A stretch of DNA of 64,000 bases from Helicobacter brantae (GTDB lineage Bacteria > Campylobacterota > Campylobacteria > Campylobacterales > Helicobacteraceae), in contig NZ_NXLV01000001.1 in NCBI RefSeq assembly GCF_003364205.1, positions 203,985 through 267,984 on the forward strand, in the 5' to 3' direction. Positions within the stretch are counted from its first letter, which is position 1; each line of letters opens with the position of its first letter. The notes under the pieces are model-generated. The model had not been told where the DNA came from. It searched no databases and saw only the letters and a list, made by a program, of their open reading frames with translations. This document shows positions 1 through 8,060 of this stretch, piece after piece. A program made the translations under genes and the position numbers.

Positions 1-701
1 TCTACATAGTCTTTGGCGTGTCCCCAATCCCTTTTGGCTGAGAGATTGCCTAGATAGAGTTTGTCTTGCAATCCTAAAGCGATTTTGCTTACAGCTCTTG
101 TGATTTTTCTAGTAACAAAAGTTTCCCCTCTAATAGGGCTTTCGTGATTGAAGAGGATTCCATTGCACGCAAAGATATTGTAAGCTTCACGATAGTTGAT
201 TGTAATCCAATAAGAATAAAGCTTGGCACATGCATAAGGAGAGCGAGGATAGAAGGGAGTTTTCTCACTTTGTGGGACTTCTTGTACTAAGCCATATAGC
301 TCACTTGTTGAGGCTTGATAGATTTTTGTCTTTTTCTCTAGTCCTAAGATTCTAATCGCTTCAAGCAATCTTAATGTCCCAATACCATCGGCATTTGCCA
401 CATACTCAGGCTCTTCAAAGCTCACTGCCACATGACTCATTGCTGCAAGGTTGTAAATCTCATCAGGTTGCACTTCTTGAATGATACGGATAAGGTTTGT
501 GCTATCAGTCAAATCCCCGTGGTGCAAGATAAACTTCACATCACTCTCGTGTGGATCTTGATAGAGATGATCGATTCTATCGGTGTTGAAAAGCGAAGTT
601 CTTCTTTTGATCCCATGCACTTCATAGCCTTTCTCAAGTAAAAATTCAGCCAAATATGCACCATCTTGTCCTGTAATTCCTGTAATTAAAGCTTTTTTCA
701 T
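1..701 (-). CDS. gmd: GDP-mannose 4,6-dehydratase (3' part outside window)
   Basis: Converts GDP-D-mannose to GDP-4-keto-6-deoxy-D-mannose, the first committed step toward GDP-fucose and related deoxyhexoses, in the cytoplasm. The N-terminus shows the extended-SDR nucleotide loop GITGQDG (residues 8-14), the RTS segment after KR typical of Gmd, and the catalytic YACAK (YxxxK) preceded by a TSELYG Ser/Thr site. Start ATG at 701 has an AAGGAG Shine-Dalgarno a few bases upstream. About 233 residues are visible of roughly 340-380 expected; the C-terminus lies left of the window. It is the last visible gene of a minus-strand run with manC, whose product feeds its substrate. The family assignment is firm. 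Confidence 0.95.
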   Translation of the reverse strand, partial: MKKALITGITGQDGAYLAEFLLEKGYEVHGIKRRTSLFNTDRIDHLYQDPHESDVKFILHHGDLTDSTNLIRIIQEVQPDEIYNLAAMSHVAVSFEEPEYVANADGIGTLRLLEAIRILGLEKKTKIYQASTSELYGLVQEVPQSEKTPFYPRSPYACAKLYSYWITINYREAYNIFACNGILFNHESPIRGETFVTRKITRAVSKIALGLQDKLYLGNLSAKRDWGHAKDYV

Positions 702-720
702 TTTCTCTCCTTGTATGGGG

Positions 721-1551
721 TTATTCCTCTTCTCTTATTCGCAAAAAGATAGGAAATTTGGGCAAACCTTTTTTAGTCAGTCCAAAATATTTATAAGTGA
801 TAATTGTGCCAAGTTTTGGAGGATTTTTTCTAAAATCTTCACTCATTCCACTGCCGATTTTAAAAGTTTTGTTTTTATCTTGGCAGATGATAGAGCCGAC
901 TTGACTAGCAAATTTTCCCTCTCCTTGAGTGTAGGAGAGGATTTTGCACTCTCTATCCAGATAGGCTTTGAGCTTCATTGCCTTTTTGCTTCTGCCTGTG
1001 TAATAAGACTCGTTTTTATCTCTCAGCACCAAGCCCTCACCCCCTAACTTTGTGATTGCATCAAGTTTTTGCATTAGCTCTTTGCTATCACTTACTTGGA
1101 GTTGAGGAATGATTTGGATAAATGGAGCAGGGTGGGTGGAGAGATAGCTCTCTAGCACTTCCAATCTTTGCAAAATCCCACCCTTTTGATTAGGCACTTC
1201 AAAGATATAAAACTTTAGCTTCTCCCAATTTTTTGGATTTTTGCTTGATTTCACAATTGAGGCAATCCCTTCAAAATCCCCTCTTTTGCTCCACAGCTCC
1301 CCCTCAATAGCAAAAGGAGGGAAGTTTTGAGTAAAAAATGAAGGAGGAGATAGCCTTTTGCCTCCTCTGCTATAAAGCACCTCTCCATCCCAATAGGCTC
1401 GGACTCCATCAAGTTTTTCACTATAAAGATAATTTTGTGCATTTTTTTCAAAAGCTTTAGAATCAAAGTTTTGAAGTAGCCACAGCTCCCTAGCATTGCA
1501 AAAGAGACAAAGCAGTAGAGCAAGAAGCACTCTAGGCACGATGATAATCAT
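721..1551 (-). CDS. secreted ATP-dependent DNA ligase (LigE-type, minimal)
   Basis: Small ATP-dependent DNA ligase with an N-terminal hydrophobic leader (residues about 4-20), so probably exported to the periplasm. Counting from a possible TTG at 1557, the adenylated lysine is K48 in the motif [10 protein letters not shown]; later motifs AIEGELW, FYIFEV, EGLVLRD and MKLK match nucleotidyltransferase motifs III to V, and the C-terminal part looks like the OB fold. It is about 276 residues from ATG 1551, normal for this minimal class. I prefer ATG 1551; the TTG at 1557 has no usable ribosome site. The start overlaps the 3' end of manC by 20 bp. Family members are proposed to seal nicks in periplasmic or incoming DNA, not chromosomal Okazaki fragments. 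Its place inside a sugar-nucleotide run is odd. Confidence 0.85.
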   Translation of the reverse strand: MIIIVPRVLLALLLCLFCNARELWLLQNFDSKAFEKNAQNYLYSEKLDGVRAYWDGEVLYSRGGKRLSPPSFFTQNFPPFAIEGELWSKRGDFEGIASIVKSSKNPKNWEKLKFYIFEVPNQKGGILQRLEVLESYLSTHPAPFIQIIPQLQVSDSKELMQKLDAITKLGGEGLVLRDKNESYYTGRSKKAMKLKAYLDRECKILSYTQGEGKFASQVGSIICQDKNKTFKIGSGMSEDFRKNPPKLGTIITYKYFGLTKKGLPKFPIFLRIREEE

Positions 1552-2917
1552 CCTCAATTCTTACAATATCATCTTCCCCTACATAATCCCCCACTTGCAC
1601 CTCAATCATCACCAAATCCATTTGCCCTGGGTTTTCAAGGCGATGAGGAGTCCCCATAGGAATATAGGTGGATTGATTTTTTTGCAAAAAGATTTCTCTC
1701 TCCCCAATTTTTACAAGTGCAGAGCCACTGACGATGATCCAATGCTCATTGCGATGAAAGTGTTTTTGCAAACTCAATCGCTTTTGAGGGAGAACGATGA
1801 TTTTTTTGATTTTGTAGTTTGCACTCTCTTCTAGCACCTCATAACTTCCCCAAGGGCGATAGGTGAGGGGGTGGGTGAGGGTAGAGGGGTGAGAGTGAGA
1901 TTTGAGGGTATTGACAATATCTTTGATTTCTTGTGTGCGTCCATTTTGGGCGATAAGCAAGGCGTCTTTGGTGTCAATGATTGTGAGATTTTGCACCCCA
2001 ATGGTAGCAATTGGTTTGTTTGCGATGATAAAATTATCATTGCTTTCTTTGGAGTAAAGCTCTGAAGTGCTGATATTTCCCTCACTATCAGCTACAAATT
2101 CTTCTTTTAGACTATCAAAGCTCCCCACATCATTCCAATCAAACTCACCTTTTACCATTGCGATTTTTTGAGTTTTCTCCATCAATGCATAATCAATGCT
2201 GATTTTGGGAATCTCACTCATATGAGTGAGCCAAATGTAGTTTTGCTCTCTTTCTGATTTTTCATAGACTTCTTTTGCCTTCTCTAGTAGCTCACTTGCA
2301 TAAATCTTGCACTCTTCAAGCAAACTTTGAGCTTTGAAGCAAAACATTCCACTATTCCAAAAATACTCTTTGCTCTCAAAATACTCTCTAGCTCTCTCCA
2401 AAGCAGGTTTCTCATAAAAACCTAGCACCTCATTGCCTTTGGAGTGGATATAGCCATAGCCTGTATGAGGAGAGGTGGGAGTGATTCCAAAAGTGATGAT
2501 TTTCCCCTCTTTTGCTAGGTTTAGAGCTTCTTGAATGCTTTGAGAGAAAAGCGTAAGGTTATTGATGATGTGATCACTTGGGACAACAAGGACAAGCTCC
2601 TCAGGATTGGAACTCAATGCACTCAAAACCACAGCCCCTGCTGTATCTCTTGGAGAGTCTTCAAGCAAATAGGAGCTAATAGGGATTTGCAAATCTTTGG
2701 CTTCTTGCTGAATGAGAAAATAATGCTCTTTATTGGTAATCACGCCAATCTCCCCCTCTATTTGAAGCTCTTTTAGAAGATCGCTAGAGCGTTTGAGGGT
2801 TTTTTGAAAAAGGGTTTCGCTATGAGCAAAGAGTGGGACAAACTGCTTGGGCAGTGAATCTCTTGAGAGAGGCCAAAGCCTCGTGCCTGAACCCCCACAG
2901 AGAATAAAGATTTTCAT
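1532..2917 (-). CDS. manC: mannose-1-phosphate guanylyltransferase / mannose-6-phosphate isomerase
   Basis: Bifunctional enzyme of 461 residues. The N-terminal nucleotidyltransferase has the pyrophosphorylase signature GGSGTRLWP (residues 8-16) and FYEKP near residue 165, and makes GDP-mannose from mannose-1-P and GTP. The C-terminal cupin (about 350-455) begins RPWGSYE and carries the metal-site pattern QKHFHRNEHW and the later HRLEN, the type II phosphomannose isomerase domain that takes fructose-6-P to mannose-6-P. Start ATG 2917 has TAGGAG upstream. It lies 10 bp downstream of the FkbM gene and overlaps the ligase gene. With the phosphomannomutase at 28.4 kb and Gmd next door, it completes a route to GDP-4-keto-6-deoxymannose. 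Confidence 0.95.
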   Translation of the reverse strand: MKIFILCGGSGTRLWPLSRDSLPKQFVPLFAHSETLFQKTLKRSSDLLKELQIEGEIGVITNKEHYFLIQQEAKDLQIPISSYLLEDSPRDTAGAVVLSALSSNPEELVLVVPSDHIINNLTLFSQSIQEALNLAKEGKIITFGITPTSPHTGYGYIHSKGNEVLGFYEKPALERAREYFESKEYFWNSGMFCFKAQSLLEECKIYASELLEKAKEVYEKSEREQNYIWLTHMSEIPKISIDYALMEKTQKIAMVKGEFDWNDVGSFDSLKEEFVADSEGNISTSELYSKESNDNFIIANKPIATIGVQNLTIIDTKDALLIAQNGRTQEIKDIVNTLKSHSHPSTLTHPLTYRPWGSYEVLEESANYKIKKIIVLPQKRLSLQKHFHRNEHWIIVSGSALVKIGEREIFLQKNQSTYIPMGTPHRLENPGQMDLVMIEVQVGDYVGEDDIVRIEDDYHRA

Positions 2918-2927
2918 TTGCTTACTC

Positions 2928-3632
2928 CTAGTTTTTATCTCTCAAAATAATTGTATTGAAAGTTTTTGCAAAAACTTCGTAATCTTGAGAGGAGAGAAAA
3001 AGATAGACTTCTGAATGTAAAAATTCCTTGATACCCCCCCCCCCTAGAGATTCTACAAGCAAAATCTTTGGGCGATATTTTTGCCAATCATTGCTTTTTA
3101 AAACTTCAAAGTCTAATCCCTCAACATCAACACTCAAAAAATCAATTTGTTGATTTTTGGGGAGATATTGGTCAAGAATATCTTTAAGTGATTTGATTTG
3201 AATTTGAATCTTTTTAATTAGTGTAAATTCTGGATTTTTTAGGATTTCTTGAATGCGACTTGCATCAAAAGTATTGAGTGCAGGTTCGTTAAAAATATGG
3301 TAGGTAAGCTCCCTATCACTTTCTCCAATAGGAATTTCCAAGTTAATATCTCTTGGGCGATATTTTTTGAAGAGCTTCATACTTTCAGGCATTGCATCAA
3401 GGTTAATGCCTCTCCACCCTTTTTTGTAGAATAAATAGGTGTTTGAAAATCTAAAGGGGTGATGAGCTCCTACATCAACATAAAACCCCTTTTTTTGTCG
3501 CTCAAAGATTCTTTTCAAAATCAAATCTTCCCCCTCTTGGGAAAAAGATTGTGTAGAGTAGAGTTTGAGGGTATTTTTTGTCCATTGATAAATTTTTTTT
3601 ACAAATGGAATCTTTTTTAAAACTTGTTTCAT
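2928..3632 (-). CDS. FkbM-family SAM-dependent methyltransferase, likely phase-variable
   Basis: A 234-residue protein with the FkbM methyltransferase pattern: SQEGEDLIL near residue 30, SAM-binding FYVDVGAH (about 50-57), and the acidic motif FLSVDVEGLDFEVL (about 165-178). FkbM enzymes O-methylate sugars or other small molecules; the substrate is unknown here, but its place between manC and ccoG suggests a surface glycan. An 11-base G tract on the coding strand (plus 3034-3044) encodes four glycines in ESLGGGGIKE near residue 195. At this length the frame is open to a normal C-terminus, so the copy sequenced is in the ON state; one base gained or lost would replace the last 40 or so residues. 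The gene is 12 bp downstream of ccoG. Confidence 0.85.
   Translation of the reverse strand: MKQVLKKIPFVKKIYQWTKNTLKLYSTQSFSQEGEDLILKRIFERQKKGFYVDVGAHHPFRFSNTYLFYKKGWRGINLDAMPESMKLFKKYRPRDINLEIPIGESDRELTYHIFNEPALNTFDASRIQEILKNPEFTLIKKIQIQIKSLKDILDQYLPKNQQIDFLSVDVEGLDFEVLKSNDWQKYRPKILLVESLGGGGIKEFLHSEVYLFLSSQDYEVFAKTFNTIILRDKN
3034..3044 (-). repeat. 11-bp homopolymeric G tract inside the methyltransferase gene
   Basis: Eleven consecutive C on the plus strand (G on the coding strand). Tracts this long are rare by chance at this base composition and in Helicobacter and Campylobacter mark slipped-strand phase variation. It sits within the coding region, about four fifths of the way along the gene. 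Confidence 0.9.
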
Positions 3633-3644
3633 TCTAATACTCCT

Positions 3645-4985
3645 TTAGTGTTTATGTGGATAGATAAAGACGCTTTCTTTTTGGATAGAGAGGTTAGGGT
3701 CTTGGGTTGAGTAGAGTTTGAGTGTGAAAGGGATAGATTTATCGTGATCTTTGACTTCAAGCTTTTTGTCATACTCTAGCACCAAAATCACTCGTTTCTT
3801 TTCTTTGGCATTGATAGAAAACTCGCCTTCAGGTCGCAGGATTTTTATATCTTGATTTTGCAACACTGAGAGGGAAAAATTTTGATCCTTTGGTGTGGCA
3901 TTCTCAATAAACAATACATATTCATTGCTGACTTTTCCATTTTTGTGGATTGTGTAGAGTGAAGTAGGGCGAGTGATATTTAAAAGCACATCATCTTTTT
4001 TGCTCCCCATAAAGGTAGCTAGGATAATAGAGAGAGCCAAAATCAGCATATACCCAATCGTTTTGGGGCGGATATAACGCACTTTTGAGTGAGTCTGAAG
4101 GGCGTTGTTGCTACTCCAATTTACAAGTGTAGGCAAACTTCTCTCTCCCATAACCTTACTACAAGCATCAACACACTCTAGGCAGTTGATACATTCAAGT
4201 TGCATACCTGCACGAATATCAATATGAGTGGGGCAAACCTTGACACATTTTTGGCACTCAATACACTCACCTTGAGGATCTCTAAGTCTCAAGGATTGAT
4301 GAAACTTCTCCCCATTGTCTTGATAAATCGCTCCACCTCTTCTCTGATCATAAATCACAGTTTGTGTGTCATTATCATAAAGCACACTTTGCACCCTAGA
4401 ATATGGGCAAACATAGATACAAAAATTCTCTTTTAAAAGAGTGATATCAAGTGTGAAAAATGTTCCGATACTTAGCCAAAACCCTAGCAAAACCAAATGA
4501 TCTTTGGGGTGAGAGAGGTAAGAGAAAAAATCATAAGGAGGCACAAAATAGAAAAGCAAAACAGCACTAGCACTAAAGGTGCAAAGAGAGATGAGGACAA
4601 TAGAGCAAAGTTTTTTGAGCTTATTGATTGGAGTGCTTAAATCAGGAGCTTTTTGCTTATTGCTAATTTGTGTAAGTCCAAAGATTTTCCCCTCAATCAA
4701 ATCACGATAAATCACTCTAAAGATTGTCTGAGGACAACCCCAACCACACCACACACGCCCCAAAAGGTTTGTGGCAAAAAACACACCCACAAAGAGCAAA
4801 ATCAATAAAAAAGGCAAGACAAAAAGCTCTTGGATATTGAAAACTGCTCCAAGCAAGTGAAACTCTTTTCTATCAAAAGAGAGCAAAAAAAGTTGATTTC
4901 CATTGATTTGGATAAATGGAAGCAACACGACACAAAAAGTGATGATTAGATAGGTAATATAGCGTTTTGAACGATATGTCATCAT
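3645..4985 (-). CDS. ccoG: cytochrome c oxidase accessory protein CcoG (FixG/RdxA-like)
   Basis: Membrane polyferredoxin needed for copper delivery and assembly of cbb3-type cytochrome oxidase. The 446-residue protein has several transmembrane segments (about 10-27, 52-75, 127-150, 160-185, 310-325), the conserved WCGWGCPQT (79-87), CxxxCP at about 189-193, and two [4Fe-4S] ferredoxin motifs (C241, C244, C247, C251 and C265, C268, C271, C275), followed by the periplasmic Ig-like C-terminal domain of the family. Two ATGs lie in tandem (4985 and 4982), with AAGGA just upstream. The ccoNOPQ structural genes are not in the window. It is the first gene of the minus-strand run and diverges from the barrel genes at 5079. 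Confidence 0.95.
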   Translation of the reverse strand: MMTYRSKRYITYLIITFCVVLLPFIQINGNQLFLLSFDRKEFHLLGAVFNIQELFVLPFLLILLFVGVFFATNLLGRVWCGWGCPQTIFRVIYRDLIEGKIFGLTQISNKQKAPDLSTPINKLKKLCSIVLISLCTFSASAVLLFYFVPPYDFFSYLSHPKDHLVLLGFWLSIGTFFTLDITLLKENFCIYVCPYSRVQSVLYDNDTQTVIYDQRRGGAIYQDNGEKFHQSLRLRDPQGECIECQKCVKVCPTHIDIRAGMQLECINCLECVDACSKVMGERSLPTLVNWSSNNALQTHSKVRYIRPKTIGYMLILALSIILATFMGSKKDDVLLNITRPTSLYTIHKNGKVSNEYVLFIENATPKDQNFSLSVLQNQDIKILRPEGEFSINAKEKKRVILVLEYDKKLEVKDHDKSIPFTLKLYSTQDPNLSIQKESVFIYPHKH

Positions 4986-5020
4986 TGATCCTTATATAAT
5001 AAATTGGCAATTTCATTCCT

Positions 5021-5050
5021 TTGGAACAAAATTAGCTAGAATTATATAAC
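5021..5050 (+). promoter_or_regulatory. candidate sigma70-type promoter for the barrel-protein operon
   Basis: TTGGAA at 5021-5026 and TATATA at 5043-5048 (16-bp gap), or TATAAC at 5045-5050 (18-bp gap), sit in the divergent spacer between ccoG and the barrel genes, with the start 30 bp downstream. Assigned by eye only. Confidence 0.4.
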
Positions 5051-5078
5051 TTTAATTTGAGTAGAGAGAAGGTTTTTG

Positions 5079-6131
5079 TTGTTTAAGAGAGGATTTCTAA
5101 GTTTAATATTCTTTTCCTTTTGTTATGCAGAGATTTCTAGCGATTATGCACAGACTCTTTATACAATCTTGCAATCTCAATATAACATTTACAAAATCCA
5201 CTCCACCACGCTTTTCTCACGAGTAGGGGAGCTGAGAGGTTTGCAACTTCCCAATGGTTTGTGGGTAAATGAAAGCTTTGGATTCCTCTCTCATCAAAGC
5301 ACAGATCATATCCTCAAAGTCAAAGAGAGCTATAATGACTTGATTTTGGGGCTTGATACCTCTTTTGATGTGATTGGAGGGAAGGTGTTTTTGGGTGGGA
5401 GTTTTAATGCCATAGTCGCAGATGAGAGAACAAGACTTTATCAAAACACTCAAGAGAGCTACTCAACCACTGCTTATCTCTCCTATCTTGGAGATAGTCA
5501 GCTCTTTTTTGATGTGTATGCCAAATACTTTTATAACGCAGGAGAATACACTTTTCAAAACTCGCCTATTGCTTCAAAAATTCAAAGCCTAAACTCTCAC
5601 AATTTCTTACTTGGAGCAGATATAGGACAGCGTTTTGCATTGATGTTTTCAATCTCGCAAAGCTTTATTTTTTGGGAACCAAGTTTGCAGATTTATACAG
5701 GATATTTGCCTAGACAAGTCTTCTATCTCCCAAGTGGAGTGAGTGGGAGAATGGCTCATCAGATTCCTTTTGCACTTGATTTGAGAGTGGCATTTGGAAA
5801 AGAGTTTAACTCCAAATATCTAGGAGATATTAAGGGGGGAATCTCTTTTGGCTATGATAATCGTATCGGAGGGAATATCGCAATAGGCGATGGGACAAGC
5901 TCTCAAGGATTGTCTGCCAAAAGTGATATGAGATTGGGACTATTTTTGGAATCAGATTTTGTCTATAACAAAAACTTCAGATTCTTTTTTAGAAGTGAGA
6001 GCAGTTTTTTTGGAGATTTAAACATTGTATATAAGGCAAGTTTAGGCTTTAGATTTAGCTTTGGAAAAATCTTACAGCAATCTTTGAAGAAAGCCAATGA
6101 TCTTAATTGGCAAGATGAGAGTTTGCAATGA
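5079..6131 (+). CDS. passenger-less autotransporter-type outer-membrane beta-barrel protein
   Basis: About 350 residues: a signal peptide (cleavage likely after FCYA) followed almost directly by the linker and barrel of a Helicobacter autotransporter. TTLFSRVGELRGLQLPNGLW matches the LNKRMGxLRxNPxxxGxW segment that begins the barrel of the large autotransporters in this window, and the end (FFFRSESSFFGDLN... to FRFSFG) matches their last strands. There is no passenger. After the final SFG comes a hydrophilic tail of 21 residues. The start is probably TTG 5079, six bases after GAGAAGG; TTG 5076 is the alternative. It overlaps the next gene by 4 bp. Function unknown; an outer-membrane location is inferred. 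Confidence 0.75.
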   Translation: MFKRGFLSLIFFSFCYAEISSDYAQTLYTILQSQYNIYKIHSTTLFSRVGELRGLQLPNGLWVNESFGFLSHQSTDHILKVKESYNDLILGLDTSFDVIGGKVFLGGSFNAIVADERTRLYQNTQESYSTTAYLSYLGDSQLFFDVYAKYFYNAGEYTFQNSPIASKIQSLNSHNFLLGADIGQRFALMFSISQSFIFWEPSLQIYTGYLPRQVFYLPSGVSGRMAHQIPFALDLRVAFGKEFNSKYLGDIKGGISFGYDNRIGGNIAIGDGTSSQGLSAKSDMRLGLFLESDFVYNKNFRFFFRSESSFFGDLNIVYKASLGFRFSFGKILQQSLKKANDLNWQDESLQ

Positions 6132-7093
6132 GAAAGCTCTCCCTCTTTTTTCTTTTATTTTTGGGGGTTGTGTGGGCTGAACGCTCCCCATTGTTTTTGC
6201 AACTCAAGATTATGAGTTTGGAGCAAATGCTTCAGAGAAAACATATTGAGCAAATGCATTTCCAATCACTCTCAAGCTGGAGGGTTTGGGGGCTAACTCA
6301 TCTTGGCGTGAAGCAAACCTTTATCGGAGATGGGAGCAACTATACAGCAATCTTGCCTCAAATAGGGGCTGATAAAGAGCTTTTATTTGATGGCTCATCT
6401 CTTTTTGTAGGGGGTGATATCAATGCTGATATTACCTCACCCTCTTATGGAGATTACAATCTCTCAGGCTATGGCTATGGGGTAGGGGGATATGCAATGT
6501 GGGTGGCAGAGAGTGGGTGGTTTGCCAATCTCTCAGTCAAAATGGCTCAAATCTTCTTGGAGCTTGATTCTCAAAAGTTTAATAACACAATGTGGCTTTT
6601 TGATATGGGAGGAGGGAAGACTTTTTTTCTCCCACAAGAGTATTATCTAAGAGCGTCATTTAATTTTGGTACAGGGGTATTATTTGATAGTAAAATCACT
6701 CTCTCAAACCTCACTCAAATTATGAATCCTGCTATCCCTTTCTCGCTTCTTGGAAGATTTTCTATCGGCAAACAAATAGGCAAACAAGATATTAGAATTG
6801 ACATTGATTCTTTATATGAAAATTATGCAGGGGGAAGGGTAACAAGTGAGCTTCACAGTGGAGGGCTAGAGGTGGCAAAGCCCAAAGGAAGCTATGATTT
6901 AAGGCTTTCAATCCACTATGATGTCAATCTCTTTGAGGGTGGGGCGTTTTATACTTATGCAGATTTTAGCACTCTCAATCTTGAAGTAATGGCAGGGATT
7001 GGGTTTAGAATGGAGTTTGGTGTGAAAGAAGAAGTTTTGCTCAAATATCCCAAAATCCGACTAAAAAAACTCCCAAATACTGATATTAAGTAA
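6128..7093 (+). CDS. second barrel-only outer-membrane protein
   Basis: A 321-residue protein with a signal peptide (MRKLSLFFLLFLGVVWA) and a body rich in alternating aromatic and hydrophobic residues typical of outer-membrane strands. The C-terminal strands (YADFSTLNLEVMAGIGFRME, then FG) resemble those of the upstream protein and of the large autotransporters, though this copy is more diverged. A 23-residue hydrophilic tail follows. The ATG overlaps the upstream stop (ATGA) and the stop overlaps the next start (TAATG), so the three genes are probably translated together. No passenger domain. It could be a specialised pore, an assembly partner for separately made passengers, or an adhesin; the sequence does not decide. 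Confidence 0.65.
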   Translation: MRKLSLFFLLFLGVVWAERSPLFLQLKIMSLEQMLQRKHIEQMHFQSLSSWRVWGLTHLGVKQTFIGDGSNYTAILPQIGADKELLFDGSSLFVGGDINADITSPSYGDYNLSGYGYGVGGYAMWVAESGWFANLSVKMAQIFLELDSQKFNNTMWLFDMGGGKTFFLPQEYYLRASFNFGTGVLFDSKITLSNLTQIMNPAIPFSLLGRFSIGKQIGKQDIRIDIDSLYENYAGGRVTSELHSGGLEVAKPKGSYDLRLSIHYDVNLFEGGAFYTYADFSTLNLEVMAGIGFRMEFGVKEEVLLKYPKIRLKKLPNTDIK

Positions 7094-7965
7094 TGCTCAA
7101 AATTCAAGAAATCCAAACCAAAAGCATACTTTCTAAAACTAATCTTCCTATAGGGGATTACTCAGCAAACCCTTATACAGGTTGCACTTTTGCGTGTAAG
7201 TATTGCTATGCGTGTTTTATGAAAAGATTTAGCAATCACCCTGAAGTGTGGGGAGAGTTTTTAGATGTGAAGTATTGGCAACCTTTGAAAAACACTCAAA
7301 AATATGCCAACAAAGAGCTTTTCATCGGCTCAGTAACTGATCCTTACAATCCCCAAGAGAGGACATATCAACGCACAAAAGCACTTCTTGAAGAGCTTAA
7401 AGATAGTGGGATAAAGCTTAGCATTGCTACAAAGTCAGACTTGATACTTAGAGATTTGGAGTTGATAAAAAGTTTTAAAAATCCTAGAGTGTCTTTCTCA
7501 ATCAATACTTTAGATGAGAACTTTAGAAGAGATATGGATAGAGCAGTGCCGATAAAAAGGCGACTTGAAGCGATGAGGATACTCTATAATGAAGGAATTA
7601 CCACAACTTGTTTCATCTCTCCTATCTTCCCACAAATCACTGATATAGAGGCGATTATCAATGAAGCTCAGAGCTATTGTCATTTTATTTGGCTTGAAAA
7701 CCTCAATCTTAGAGGAAGCTATAAACCTGTGATTATGGAGTATATCCGCACTAAATACCCCAAACTCCTCCCCCTCTATCAAGAGATTTACACTCAAGGC
7801 AAGAAAAACTATTGGCAGTGGTTAGATTCAAAACTCAAAGCATTTGCAGAGAGCAAGGGGCTAGAGTATGTCTATAATGATGATACCCTCACCCCACGCT
7901 CTAAGCCTATCATAGTCAATTATTTTTATCACGAGCTAATCAAGAAAAATGCCAAAGTGATTTAG
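7093..7965 (+). CDS. radical SAM protein (SplB-like family)
   Basis: A 290-residue radical SAM enzyme. The cluster motif is CTFACKYC (C31, C35, C38; Cx3Cx2C), preceded by NPYTGC, as in the SPL-type proteins (COG1533). ELFIGSVTDPYNPQE is the conserved patch after the first beta-alpha unit, and LSIATKSDL and FSINTLDE are later core strands. The true spore photoproduct lyase substrate does not exist in a non-sporulating bacterium, so function is unassigned; the family includes many uncharacterised members. It starts within the stop codon of the preceding barrel gene (TAATG). No barrel-specific role can be claimed. Confidence 0.8.
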   Translation: MLKIQEIQTKSILSKTNLPIGDYSANPYTGCTFACKYCYACFMKRFSNHPEVWGEFLDVKYWQPLKNTQKYANKELFIGSVTDPYNPQERTYQRTKALLEELKDSGIKLSIATKSDLILRDLELIKSFKNPRVSFSINTLDENFRRDMDRAVPIKRRLEAMRILYNEGITTTCFISPIFPQITDIEAIINEAQSYCHFIWLENLNLRGSYKPVIMEYIRTKYPKLLPLYQEIYTQGKKNYWQWLDSKLKAFAESKGLEYVYNDDTLTPRSKPIIVNYFYHELIKKNAKVI

Positions 7966-7999
7966 AGGGAGAGAATCAAAAAGAATGGGGGATTTGAGA

Positions 8000-8028
8000 T
8001 TGAAATAATCTCTAAAATAATCTATAAT
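8000..8028 (+). promoter_or_regulatory. sigma70-type promoter for the ABC-F gene
   Basis: TTGAAA at 8000-8005, a 17-bp gap, and a perfect TATAAT at 8023-8028, 33 bp before the ABC-F start codon at 8061. It is the best -35/-10 match seen in the window. Confidence 0.65.
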
Positions 8029-8060
8029 CTCCCCTTAGAAACTTCCCTTAAGGACTAGAA

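Noticed and set aside
432..641. Open frame on the plus strand inside gmd
   Set aside because: It is opposite a strongly recognisable gene and has no protein-like features or ribosome site. Many similar antisense frames across the window were left out for the same reason.
7093..7965. Spore photoproduct lyase
   Set aside because: Family resemblance only; the organism group does not sporulate and substrate residues cannot be assigned.
8000..8028. Alternative -35 TTGAGA at 7994
   Set aside because: The spacing to TATAAT would be 23 bp; TTGAAA at 8000 gives 17 bp.
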